Positions 31,804-39,908 of a stretch of 64,000 bases of DNA are shown here, piece by piece. Both the position numbers and the translations under genes were made by a program. The notes beneath the pieces were generated by a model, which did no database searches, had not been told where the DNA came from, and was given only the letters and a program-made list of their open reading frames with translations. Each line of letters starts with the position of its first letter. Position 1 is the first letter of the stretch. Origin of the DNA: Streptomyces roseochromogenus subsp. oscitans DS 12.976 (GTDB lineage: Bacteria > Actinomycetota > Actinomycetes > Streptomycetales > Streptomycetaceae); assembly GCF_000497445.1 (NCBI RefSeq), contig NZ_CM002285.1, forward strand, positions 5,594,901 to 5,658,900. Direction: 5' to 3'.

Positions 31804-33710
31804 GCGGGAGTCTCCTTGTGCCGTAGGGCAGCCATCTCTGCGAGCCAGTCTGCCCGCTCCTGATCAGAATTCTGGGCCTCGCCGTCAGAGTCGCGAACGA
31901 AATCGACGACATTCGCAATCTTCTGAGGGTTTGCTGGATCAGACCGAAGGCATCTACCAATCCGCTGAATAGTCTCCAGGCGAGCCCGTGCTGAAGAAAA
32001 CAGAATAACGGTATTGAGGGACTGGATGTCGATCCCCTCCGAGAGCCTATGGCAGGTGATCAAACATTGCAGATCACCCCGAGCGAATCGGCTGAGAGTC
32101 GATGAATTCTGCGCCGTGAAGTAGGTGTGAAAGTCAGGCCGGTACTTGTGAACGATGCTCAGTACCTGCCTCCCATATTCCTGAGTCTCGACGAAGATGA
32201 TGCAGCGTTCCAGCAACTCTTGATGGGATGCAATGAATTCGTCGAATACGGGAAGCTTGGCCGGGGACGTCTTGTGGACCTTGGCCAACTCGATCCAGAC
32301 TTCTTCGTCCCTCATCGGGTTGCCGGCGGCAGCCCTGGCCGCCTGCCGCTTGTACACGTCCCGCATCCGTTCGCGGTCCTGCTGCGTCAACTCGTACGGC
32401 AAAGGATGGTAGTTGAAGGGAGCGAGGATCCCACGCTCGATTGCGTCACTCAGCTCGAACGACATCAGCACCGGACCGATGTGCTCCTCGATGAACGCGT
32501 TCCCCTCCTCGTCGTACTCGCGATCCGGCGTCGCGCTCAAGCCCAGCCGGAACCGCACTTCGTCGGACAGGCCTGTTAGCCGCTGCCTCGTTCCTGGGCT
32601 GCCAAGCCGATGAACCTCGTCGTGGATGAGTAGTGTCCTTCGGGCCGATCGGCGGTCCAACTGCCGAAGAGCCGACGCAAGCGGATCACGGCGCTCGTCG
32701 CCGCGGCGTGAGACCAGGAGGATGCGTTCTCGTGTCGACAACGAGAACTCCTGCAACTCCTTGTGAGCCTCGTAGTCTCGGTACACGTGTGGCGACCGCC
32801 CCAGCTGACGCCGGGTGGACAGCAGCTCGTTGTACCACTGATCCAGGAGATCGGTGCCGTCCATCGCGACGATGACGTTGTCGATGTCTCCAGCGTCAAA
32901 GAGCGCCTTCGTGATCTTCAGCGCGGTCCGTGTCTTGCCCGTGCCGGTGGCCATGTTGAGGACGCCGCGTTCCGAGGAGAGGAAGATCCGTAGTGCTTCC
33001 TCTTGGTGGCGCCACTTGTCACTTCGCGGCCTCGGCGTGCCCGTTTGAGCACGAGCATGGTAGGCCTGCAAGAGCCTCTGCCTGGCTGCCTCCGGGAATG
33101 AGTAGACCTCGACGCCGATGTCTGTGCCGGCCCACACCTGCTCGAAGTGGCTGCGCTTGCGCTCCGCTCGAATCGGCGACTCCCATGCCGTGAAGACGTC
33201 TATGCATTCACGGTTCTGTTCAAAGGCGCTGCGTGATTCGTTCGAGGACCCACTGAACGCGACGTATTCGCCATCGTTGTCGAAGAACAGGCCGATCTTC
33301 TCGTGGTAGATGCCGGATCCGTGCTTGGGGACGGCAATACGGATCTCCAGTCGTCCCAGTTCGAGTAGACGGCTGAGACGCGCGACACCTGTCCCCATGC
33401 CGTCAGTGAAGTCCTCTTCGACGATCTGCTGGAGTCGCTGGGCGCAGACCGTCTCCTTGGAGGCTCCTTCGGATATTGCCTTGAGGTCCGTTTCAGTGAG
33501 TTCGACGCTTGTTACCAAGCGGATCTTTCCGCCGTTCATGACGAACTCGCCGAGCGGGGAACCGAAGGATTCCAACGCGGTGCTTGAGAAGTAGCCGACC
33601 GCCCGCCAGTATGAGCTGGCCTCTCTGAGCGAAGGGCGGAAGAACTCCTCGACGAGGTTGTTGTACCCGGAGCGGTAGTCCTCCTGGTACTTGATACTCC
33701 TCAAGGCCAT
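31800..33710 (-). CDS. PLD-domain DEAD/DEAH helicase, phosphorothioation-system restriction protein
   Basis: 636 residues. The N-terminal part has a phospholipase-D-type H-x-K motif (GIYHEKIGLFF, about residue 135) followed by FSGSSNESRSAF, a nuclease-like PLD half site. An SF2 helicase follows: Walker A NMATGTGKTRTALK (about residue 255), DEVH box LLIHDEVHRLG, motif III LSATPD, and motif VI QRIGRCLR. This PLD-helicase architecture is the one annotated as a DNA phosphorothioation system restriction enzyme and is reminiscent of the PbeABCD set in archaea. It should recognise or process unmodified invader DNA. First gene of a four-gene overlapping operon. Confidence 0.78.
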   Translation of the reverse strand: MALRSIKYQEDYRSGYNNLVEEFFRPSLREASSYWRAVGYFSSTALESFGSPLGEFVMNGGKIRLVTSVELTETDLKAISEGASKETVCAQRLQQIVEEDFTDGMGTGVARLSRLLELGRLEIRIAVPKHGSGIYHEKIGLFFDNDGEYVAFSGSSNESRSAFEQNRECIDVFTAWESPIRAERKRSHFEQVWAGTDIGVEVYSFPEAARQRLLQAYHARAQTGTPRPRSDKWRHQEEALRIFLSSERGVLNMATGTGKTRTALKITKALFDAGDIDNVIVAMDGTDLLDQWYNELLSTRRQLGRSPHVYRDYEAHKELQEFSLSTRERILLVSRRGDERRDPLASALRQLDRRSARRTLLIHDEVHRLGSPGTRQRLTGLSDEVRFRLGLSATPDREYDEEGNAFIEEHIGPVLMSFELSDAIERGILAPFNYHPLPYELTQQDRERMRDVYKRQAARAAAGNPMRDEEVWIELAKVHKTSPAKLPVFDEFIASHQELLERCIIFVETQEYGRQVLSIVHKYRPDFHTYFTAQNSSTLSRFARGDLQCLITCHRLSEGIDIQSLNTVILFSSARARLETIQRIGRCLRSDPANPQKIANVVDFVRDSDGEAQNSDQERADWLAEMAALRHKETPA

Positions 33711-33877
33711 GGGTGACGGGCACTCCCTTCAGACATGAGCGCACCAGCACCACCTGGGTGTCCTCCGTACGCTGGACTTCGTCCTTAAGGATGCCAGGGG
33801 GTTGGCCTGATGCGCCGGGCTACGGCTGATGATGCCTCACGGCAGTCATGTCAGAGGCTCAGCGAGCCGTGGGAGTG

Positions 33878-35416
33878 CTACCTGCGACGGGTGAGCCTCT
33901 GGTCCCGGTATGCGGACGGGGCCTGCTCGGCCAGTCGTGGGCTGGCGAGCTCGGTGAGGGAGTGCACCGCCGCGTCCATGCGGTCCGGACTGTCCATGCC
34001 GGCTACCCAGGTCACCATCTGCTGCTCCAGCACTGGCCATTCGCCGACATGGTGGACGCGGCCCTGCTCGTAGAGCTGTGCGATCGGCTCCGCCCGCAAT
34101 CTCTTGCCATGCTTCGCCGTGACCGACACAACAGCGGGCATCAGGAGGTTCTCTGTGCGTTTCTCGCCCTGGAGCTCCTGCCAGGCTTGATAGAGGATCT
34201 GACGGGACATGTCGCCGCCGTAGTTGCTTTCCACCACGATCGCATCCGCGCGCAGTTCGATCGCCAGCAGGCACGTCTCCCGCCCCCAGTCACCGGCCCC
34301 ACGGTTGCCGGACCGGTCGTCGAGGACGTACAGATGACCGTCACGATCCGAGGCTGCGGCCACGATGCCGGTCTCGTCACCGACCGCGGACTCGCCGCCG
34401 GCCGGGTCGACAGCGACCACAATGCGCGTGAGATCGATGCCGCGGAACTGCCCGGCGCTGATGCGGTTGTTGGTGATCCACGGCCACTGCCACACACCGC
34501 CGTCCTGCGGGCGCGGCTGCTGCATGTACAGGCTCCACCAGACGCGTTCGCCAACCGAGCGGCGGATCTCAGCGAGTGCATCGGCGTCGTACCGCTCGGG
34601 CCACAGCGGCGCGCCCACAGTGCGGCCGAGAGCGTCGTCCTCGGACAGGGCCAGGGCGGGCAGGTCGATGACCGTCCACCGGTCGCCTTCCTCGGCGAGG
34701 ACCCGTCCGGCGAGGTCGTCCTCGTCCCAGCGGGTCTGGATGAGGATCACTGAGCCGCCGGGCTCGATACGCGTCAGCAGGACGGCCTGCCACCACTCCC
34801 ACAGCCGCTTCCGCATCGTGGGCGAGGAGGCCTCCGCGGCATCCTTGATGGGGTCGTCGACAACGGCCAGGTGGGCGCCCTTACCGGTGAGGCCACCGCC
34901 GACGCCGGCCATGACCGCGCCGCCCTCTGTACCGACGAGGTCGAACCGGTTCGCGGCGGATGAGCCGGGTCGCAGGTTGATGCCGAGCTGTGGGCCGTAG
35001 GTGAGGATCGCGTCCCTGATCCACCGGCCGTGGTCGTCGGCGAGATCGGAGGAGTAGGAGGCGATCATCACCCGGTGCTCCGGGCGGCGGCGCAGGTACC
35101 AGAGGGGCGCCCACCTGGCGGCGCGGCGGCTCTTGCCGTGCCGGGGCGGCATCGTCAGCAGCAGCCTCGTCGGCTTGCCGGCAGCGACCTGCTCAAACGC
35201 GGCATCGATCAGCCCCAGGTGCGGGGCCTGCATCTCCCGTCCGTCAGTGAGGACCGCCGCCATCGCGCCGGGAGAGCGGTCCATCGCCAGCTCGCGTTCG
35301 ACACGGATGAGCTGCGCGCGGAGCTCAGGGGTGGAGGCTGCGGCGATCTCACGACGGCGCTGCGCGGGAAGCGTCCGGTAGAGCCGGAGAACCGCAGCCT
35401 CGTCAGGCCTCCCCAT
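33878..35416 (-). CDS. terL: Phage terminase large subunit
   Basis: 512 residues. Packaging ATPase with Walker A-like TMPPRHGKSRRAARW (about residue 88), Walker B LAVVDDPIKD, and coupling motif VILIQTRWDEDDLAG. The C-terminal RNase H-like nuclease has VVAVDPAGG, the acidic GDETG stretch and VVESNYGGD. It packages concatemeric DNA into the procapsid through the portal. It overlaps the small-subunit gene by 14 bp upstream. Its 3' end is separated from portal by the phosphorothioation island. Confidence 0.9.
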   Translation of the reverse strand: MGRPDEAAVLRLYRTLPAQRRREIAAASTPELRAQLIRVERELAMDRSPGAMAAVLTDGREMQAPHLGLIDAAFEQVAAGKPTRLLLTMPPRHGKSRRAARWAPLWYLRRRPEHRVMIASYSSDLADDHGRWIRDAILTYGPQLGINLRPGSSAANRFDLVGTEGGAVMAGVGGGLTGKGAHLAVVDDPIKDAAEASSPTMRKRLWEWWQAVLLTRIEPGGSVILIQTRWDEDDLAGRVLAEEGDRWTVIDLPALALSEDDALGRTVGAPLWPERYDADALAEIRRSVGERVWWSLYMQQPRPQDGGVWQWPWITNNRISAGQFRGIDLTRIVVAVDPAGGESAVGDETGIVAAASDRDGHLYVLDDRSGNRGAGDWGRETCLLAIELRADAIVVESNYGGDMSRQILYQAWQELQGEKRTENLLMPAVVSVTAKHGKRLRAEPIAQLYEQGRVHHVGEWPVLEQQMVTWVAGMDSPDRMDAAVHSLTELASPRLAEQAPSAYRDQRLTRRR

Positions 35417-35951
35417 CCCTGCGCGGGCTGCCCGCGAGGTTGATCAGATGCTCGAGCTCCTCGAGACCTGCGGTTTCCACCTTGACCGCGGTCCCGTCTG
35501 GGCCGGACAGCTCGGTGCGGATGGGCCGGTCGAGACCAAGGAGTCGGCTGCTGCGTTCGATGATCCGTACCGCTCGGTCGACGGCCTGGTAGTCGCCGTT
35601 GCGGATCGCGGCACGGTAGACACCGAAGAACAGGCGCTCCAGTCGCTCCACCATGAGCTGCCGGAGTTCGTCGGTGTTCTCTTCCAAGGCCGTGGTGCGC
35701 TCGTTGAGGGCCTTGGAGACGTCCTTGCAGGCGAGTTCGATCAGCCGCTTGTCGCTCGGCGGCTCCAGGCCGCGGCGGTACTTGTCGATGCCGTAACCCT
35801 GCGGGTAGGCGATCCCGTCGGAGTTGATGGCCGGGTCGGCGGCGAGCTTGCGGCCGATCGTGAGCCAGTCGACGCCGGCAAGCTTCAGATCGATCGCGTC
35901 AGCTCGGCGCTGGGTGATGGCGGCCCGGGTGGCGCGGTTGGGGCGGCCCAT
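35403..35951 (-). CDS. terS: Phage terminase small subunit (putative)
   Basis: 182 residues with an N-terminal helical DNA-binding region (NRATRAAITQRRADAIDLKL) containing a predicted helix-turn-helix, a central RGLEPPSDKRLIELACKD helix and a C-terminal part with ERLERLFFGVYRAAIRNG. Such proteins recognise the packaging site and load the large terminase. The call follows from position just before and overlapping terL. Confidence 0.7.
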   Translation of the reverse strand: MGRPNRATRAAITQRRADAIDLKLAGVDWLTIGRKLAADPAINSDGIAYPQGYGIDKYRRGLEPPSDKRLIELACKDVSKALNERTTALEENTDELRQLMVERLERLFFGVYRAAIRNGDYQAVDRAVRIIERSSRLLGLDRPIRTELSGPDGTAVKVETAGLEELEHLINLAGSPRRDGEA

Positions 35952-36046
35952 ACGAGGAACTCCCTGGCCCCGCGCCTCCCTCTATGATCCCTGACCGAGC
36001 CATCACTCCAGGCGCGCGACCAGCCCATGCCGTGTGGGGCAGGGGG

Positions 36047-37576
36047 TCAGGCGTGCTGCGTCGCCTGCTGGAGGCGGCGGAAGAGGGGTGCTGCGGGCGG
36101 CAGGCTGCCGTCGACGGATGTCACCTGATCCGCGATGAGGGCTGCGGCGTCGGGGATGAAGGGCCGCAGCTCCTCGGCCAGGACCCGGCACGCTCTGACC
36201 AGCGCGGCGAGGACCGCGTCGAGGCGTTCGGCCGCGTCGCCGTTGCCCTGCCGTTCCGCTCGGGCCAGTTCCCAGGGCCGGGTGGCGTCGATGCAGCGGT
36301 TGGCCGCCTCTACGATGCCCCAGGCGACGCCCGTGGCGCGACGGAAGTCGAAGTCCGCCAGCGCCGCATCGATCTGGCTGGGAGCCTTCTCGCACACGTC
36401 CAGCAGCGGCGTCACGGCGAATCGGTCGTCACCGAGTACGGGCACTGCCCCGCTGCGGTAGCGGTGGACCATCGTCACGATGCGATGCACGAGGTTGCCC
36501 AGCCCTCCGGCGAAGTCCGCGTCGGCCCGGGCGATCAGCCGGTCGGGCGTGAAGTCGGCGTCCCCGACCCGGGGAACCTCGCGCAGCAGCCACCAGCGCA
36601 CCGCGTCAGTGCCGTACGCCTCGGTCAGGGCGACCGGGTCGACGGTGGTCCCGCCGGACTTGCTGATCTTGCGGCCGCCGACGGTGAGGTAGTCGTGGAC
36701 CAGGATGTCGGTGGGCAGTGGCAGCCCGGCCGACAGCAGCATCGCCGGCCAGTACACGGCGTGGAAGCGGACCACGCCCTTGCCGACCAGGTGGGTGCGG
36801 CGCTCGCTGGTTACCCACCACTGCTCGTAGGTGGGGTCGTCGGTGCCGTAGCCGAGGCTGGTGACGTAGTTGCCCAGCGCGTCCCACCACACGTAGACGA
36901 CCTGAGTGGGGTCGTCGGGCACGGGGATGCCCCAGCCGCGGGCGCGGGTGTGGGAGCGGGAGACGGAGAAGTCGTGCAGGCCGCTGGCGATCAGGGCGAG
37001 GACCTCGTTGCGGCGGGCGGCGGGTTCGATGCGCAGGGTGCCGTCGGCGATCAACTCGTGCAGTCGGGCGGCGTGGCGGGACAGGCGGAAGAACCAGTTC
37101 TCCTCCGCCACGAGATGCGGCTCGGTGCTGTGCTCGGCGCAGCGCCCGTCGACCAGTTCAGCCTCGGTGTAGAACTGCTCGCAGCCGACGCAGTACAGGC
37201 CCTCATAGTGCTTGCGGTAGAGGTCGCCCGCCTCGGCGCACCGGCGCCACAGGCGCTCGACGCCGATGCGGTGGCGCGGGTCGCGGCTGGTGCGGATGAA
37301 GTCGTCGAGCGACAGCGTCAGCGGGCCGCGCAGGGCGGCGAACGCCTCGGCGTTGCGGTCGACCAGCGACTGTACGTCGATGCCCTCGGCTTCGGCGGCC
37401 AGCACGTTCTTGAGGGAGTTGTCGTCGGTGCCGCTCAGCAGACGGACGTGATCGCCGCGCCGACGGTGGTGGCGGGCCAGCGTGTCCGCCTGGACGAGTT
37501 CCAGGGCGAAGCCCAGGTGCGGGCGGGCGTTGACGTACGGGATCGTTGTGGTGATGTAGTGGCGAGGTGCAGTCAT
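36047..37576 (-). CDS. metG: Methionyl-tRNA synthetase, extra copy within the mobile element
   Basis: 509 residues of class I MetRS. The HIGH-like signature is PYVNARPHLGFALE (residues about 14-27) and the KMSKS equivalent GGRKISKSGG is near residue 295. A zinc-knuckle LYCVGCEQFY and one further Cys are present. It lacks the C-terminal dimerisation or tRNA-binding extension, as do many short MetRS. ATG 37576 has AGGAGG six bases upstream. It stands between the ParB-like phage genes and the terminases, so it is cargo. A second MetRS can confer resistance to MetRS inhibitors or support translation under phage control; which applies here cannot be read. Confidence 0.85.
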   Translation of the reverse strand: MTAPRHYITTTIPYVNARPHLGFALELVQADTLARHHRRRGDHVRLLSGTDDNSLKNVLAAEAEGIDVQSLVDRNAEAFAALRGPLTLSLDDFIRTSRDPRHRIGVERLWRRCAEAGDLYRKHYEGLYCVGCEQFYTEAELVDGRCAEHSTEPHLVAEENWFFRLSRHAARLHELIADGTLRIEPAARRNEVLALIASGLHDFSVSRSHTRARGWGIPVPDDPTQVVYVWWDALGNYVTSLGYGTDDPTYEQWWVTSERRTHLVGKGVVRFHAVYWPAMLLSAGLPLPTDILVHDYLTVGGRKISKSGGTTVDPVALTEAYGTDAVRWWLLREVPRVGDADFTPDRLIARADADFAGGLGNLVHRIVTMVHRYRSGAVPVLGDDRFAVTPLLDVCEKAPSQIDAALADFDFRRATGVAWGIVEAANRCIDATRPWELARAERQGNGDAAERLDAVLAALVRACRVLAEELRPFIPDAAALIADQVTSVDGSLPPAAPLFRRLQQATQHA

Positions 37577-37622
37577 CGGAACCTCCTGTCAGGGAGACGA
37601 GGCCCGCTCCGCACAACCACGT

Positions 37623-37719
37623 GAGGCCCCGTCCCCGGGGCCTCGGATGTGTCACGCGTCCATGCTCAGCAGCCCCGTCAACGGGGCATCATCCGGTGCT
37701 GAGGCCAAGGCGTGATCAT
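37623..37719 (-). promoter_or_regulatory. metG leader: possible attenuator peptide and two hairpins
   Basis: On the minus strand a 13-codon frame (37719-37678) encodes MITPWPQHRMMPR with two adjacent Met codons before its stop. The stop sits in the loop of a 7-bp hairpin (GCCCCGT/ACGGGGC, 37672-37687). A second 9-bp hairpin (GAGGCCCCG and complement, 37623-37644) follows about 47 bp before the metG start. This resembles ribosome-mediated attenuation, but no strong ribosome binding site precedes the small frame, and the hairpins are short. Confidence 0.35.
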
Positions 37720-37816
37720 GGAGCCGATGCTAGCAACCAGGCCTGCAGCCGGCACGCGAATTTTCGTGGAACGCCGGGCTTCAGGTGCTCTCGCAGCAGG
37801 TCCGAAAGGCGCAGGC

Positions 37817-37868
37817 CCAGCCTCGTTAGCCGGTGCACGCCATAGGTTCGAATCCTGCCCGGTGCCCA
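37817..37868 (+). other. tRNA-like 3' half, probably a relic
   Basis: The segment contains an anticodon arm-like CCAGC-CTCGTTA-GCCGG (anticodon CGU in frame, A-C mismatch in the stem, unusual T at position 37), a variable region, a T-arm with TTCGAAT loop, and an acceptor-like CCGGTGC ending CCCA. No matching 5' half is found upstream. It may be an old attachment site or a decayed phage tRNA. Confidence 0.35.
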
Positions 37869-37939
37869 CGGAACAACCATGCCCCGCCCCCTCGTGCGTC
37901 AGAGCCGGTGAGCAGTACGACCCTCGACCATGTGCTGGC

Positions 37940-38467
37940 CTAGGAGAACGACAACTGCTCCGGTCCCTCTTCGCTGATGTCTTTTGCTGTGAACATTTGC
38001 GCGTCAGGGACATCGCGATGGGTGCGCAGCCACCAAGCGAACTGCCAGTTCCGGCATGTGCGGTGCAGTCGCGAATTCCGCATCGGTGCATCGCGGGGGA
38101 TGGAGTGCTCGCCCCAGCCCATGATGGGACGAGCGTTAGTGAGGTGCACGCCAAGGCCGCGGACGAGGGCGTCACCTGCCCAGGTCTCGCCGGGGGCATA
38201 CTCGAACGCGAGGTGAGCGTTCCGCGACCAGTCCCATGGGATTGGCAGCGCACACAGGTACCAGGCGGCGGGTGGATTGGCCGCCGACAGGCGAAGCGTC
38301 TGACGGCGCAGTTTGGTGTCGACACGGTGCCGGTCGCACTCGCCGAAGGTCTTCAAGCAATGCTGGGTCAGATCGAGTGCACGGACGCCGGCCAGCCACA
38401 TGATGTGGTACCTGTCGCGAGCCTCTATGCCTACACGGACCTCCTCTGAGTCCGCCCCCGGATTCAT
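37940..38467 (-). CDS. Conserved phage-region protein of unknown function
   Basis: 175 residues with a NPPAAWYLCALPIPWDWSRN segment and many Trp residues (WAGDALV, MGWGEHS, WQFAWWLRTH), suggesting a compact fold possibly binding a ligand. It is on the same strand and five bases from the ParB-methyltransferase gene, so it shares an operon. I do not recognise a family. Confidence 0.55.
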   Translation of the reverse strand: MNPGADSEEVRVGIEARDRYHIMWLAGVRALDLTQHCLKTFGECDRHRVDTKLRRQTLRLSAANPPAAWYLCALPIPWDWSRNAHLAFEYAPGETWAGDALVRGLGVHLTNARPIMGWGEHSIPRDAPMRNSRLHRTCRNWQFAWWLRTHRDVPDAQMFTAKDISEEGPEQLSFS

Positions 38468-38471
38468 TCCA

Positions 38472-39908
38472 CTACTCCTCTAGATGTGAATTCCTCTCCT
38501 TGATCAATTCTATCAGGATTTCTGAAATACCCTCGTGCTTGTTGTGTCGAAAGTCGTTAGGGTAGGGCATGTTGAATTCTTCCGAGAAAGCCCTTTCGTA
38601 TTCTTCGGTGGGCAACGCCAAGGGGCGCCCGCACACGGCCTTGACCGTGGCCCGTGAGGTGTCGCTGATCTCCACCTCCTCGAAATAGCGTGACAGCAGC
38701 CCGCGGAGGGACTCCGGCGTGTGGTAGCGGATCCGCTGCCACTTGCCGCGCACAAACCGCATGTCCACGTTCTCGCTGTCGAGAAACGACAGACGTGTGG
38801 AGTCACGGCTGATGGAGTGCTCGGAGTTCTCGTACGCCAACTCGCGCTCCAGATTCCGGGTGCCGATGCACACACGCCCGTCCGCAGCGCACAGCGCGTT
38901 CACGGTGACCAGCACCCAGTGCTGGTAATCGAGGCTGGTCGTGGCGTTGATGACGGAGTCCAGGACCACGACCTCATACAGGCCGTTCTTGCGCAGTTCC
39001 CTCTCGATGGAGCGGAGTTGGCCGACGACTGCGCGGATGTCCACGGCGTACTTCCCCTTCAGGGTGCGGTACGGCTCGTAGTCGTGGATCTTGTAGCCCT
39101 TGGAGCGCAGGTGCTGGGCGTAGTCACCGTGGCCGGCGCCGAAGTCCACTACTCGGTGGGATGTGGTCAGCGAGGGCAGCACGAGACGCTCCCAGACCTC
39201 GGATTTGTAGCGGACCTTGTCCGCCTTCGCCTTCGAGGAGTGCTCGCGCAGACGGTTGGGCTGGACGATGTGCTGATTCCACACCGGTGCCTGCTCTTCG
39301 AGGCCGGACCAGTCGTACACGCCGTACTCGCCGGTGAGATCCTCCACGAGCTGGCCGGCGTCGAAGGAGGCGACGGTCCAGGCGAGGACGTCGAAGCGTT
39401 GGGACTTGGCGACAGCCGCGTACTCGGCGTTCAGCACGATGCGGCCCTGGTCGTCGATCACCACGGAGCCCCAGGGGCCGTGCGCGGCGGTCATGAAGCC
39501 GATCGCCTGCTGGAAGGGAAGGTTCTTGGAATCCTCGACCTGGATGGTCTGCCACGGGATCCAGCACCACTGGCCGATGGGCCCGGGCTCCGCGTACACG
39601 ACGGACGATTCGGTTTCGACTCGGTTGTGGAGGAGGTTGAACTTGATCTCGTCCTGGAGGCGGACCTTCTGCGGGAGGATCATTGCCGGGGTCGTCGTCT
39701 GCCCGATGGCCTTCAGGCCCTTGGTCCTCTGGTGGCCCGCGACCAGGGTGCCGTCGGCGTTCAGGATGACTGGCTTGACCACACCGTGGCGGCGCAGCGA
39801 CGCCTGGAGCCGGGTGAAGGACTCCTCCGACAGCCGTCGCGGGTTGTAGTCCGCAGGCCTGAGCTTGCTCAGCGGGTACGCGGGGTCGAAGCGGACGTCG
39901 AGGCTCAT
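38472..39908 (-). CDS. ParB-domain protein with C-terminal methyltransferase-like domain
   Basis: 478 residues. The first 90 residues are a ParB/Srx-type domain (SKLRPADYNPRRLSEESF, then LVAGHQRTKGLKAIG with the G-x-x-R-x-x-A-like motif). The second half has a Rossmann methyltransferase core: HRVVDFGAGHGDYAQHL (motif I), IHDYEPY, and YEVVVLDSVINATTS. Actinophages often carry ParB-like nuclease genes just before terminase; combining one with a methyltransferase suggests self-DNA marking or a base modification. It overlaps the next ParB gene by four bases. Confidence 0.68.
   Translation of the reverse strand: MSLDVRFDPAYPLSKLRPADYNPRRLSEESFTRLQASLRRHGVVKPVILNADGTLVAGHQRTKGLKAIGQTTTPAMILPQKVRLQDEIKFNLLHNRVETESSVVYAEPGPIGQWCWIPWQTIQVEDSKNLPFQQAIGFMTAAHGPWGSVVIDDQGRIVLNAEYAAVAKSQRFDVLAWTVASFDAGQLVEDLTGEYGVYDWSGLEEQAPVWNQHIVQPNRLREHSSKAKADKVRYKSEVWERLVLPSLTTSHRVVDFGAGHGDYAQHLRSKGYKIHDYEPYRTLKGKYAVDIRAVVGQLRSIERELRKNGLYEVVVLDSVINATTSLDYQHWVLVTVNALCAADGRVCIGTRNLERELAYENSEHSISRDSTRLSFLDSENVDMRFVRGKWQRIRYHTPESLRGLLSRYFEEVEISDTSRATVKAVCGRPLALPTEEYERAFSEEFNMPYPNDFRHNKHEGISEILIELIKERNSHLEE

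Noticed and set aside
29151..33710. Annotating the restriction cassette as DptF/DptG/DptH
   Set aside because: Gene number, sizes and domains (PLD helicase, C-x-C hook ATPase) do not match DndFGH, whose DptH is a very large HerA-type ATPase.
37790..37872. Complete tRNA gene next to metG
   Set aside because: No 5' acceptor or D-arm pairs with the visible 3' half, and the anticodon stem has a mismatch; treated as a relic.
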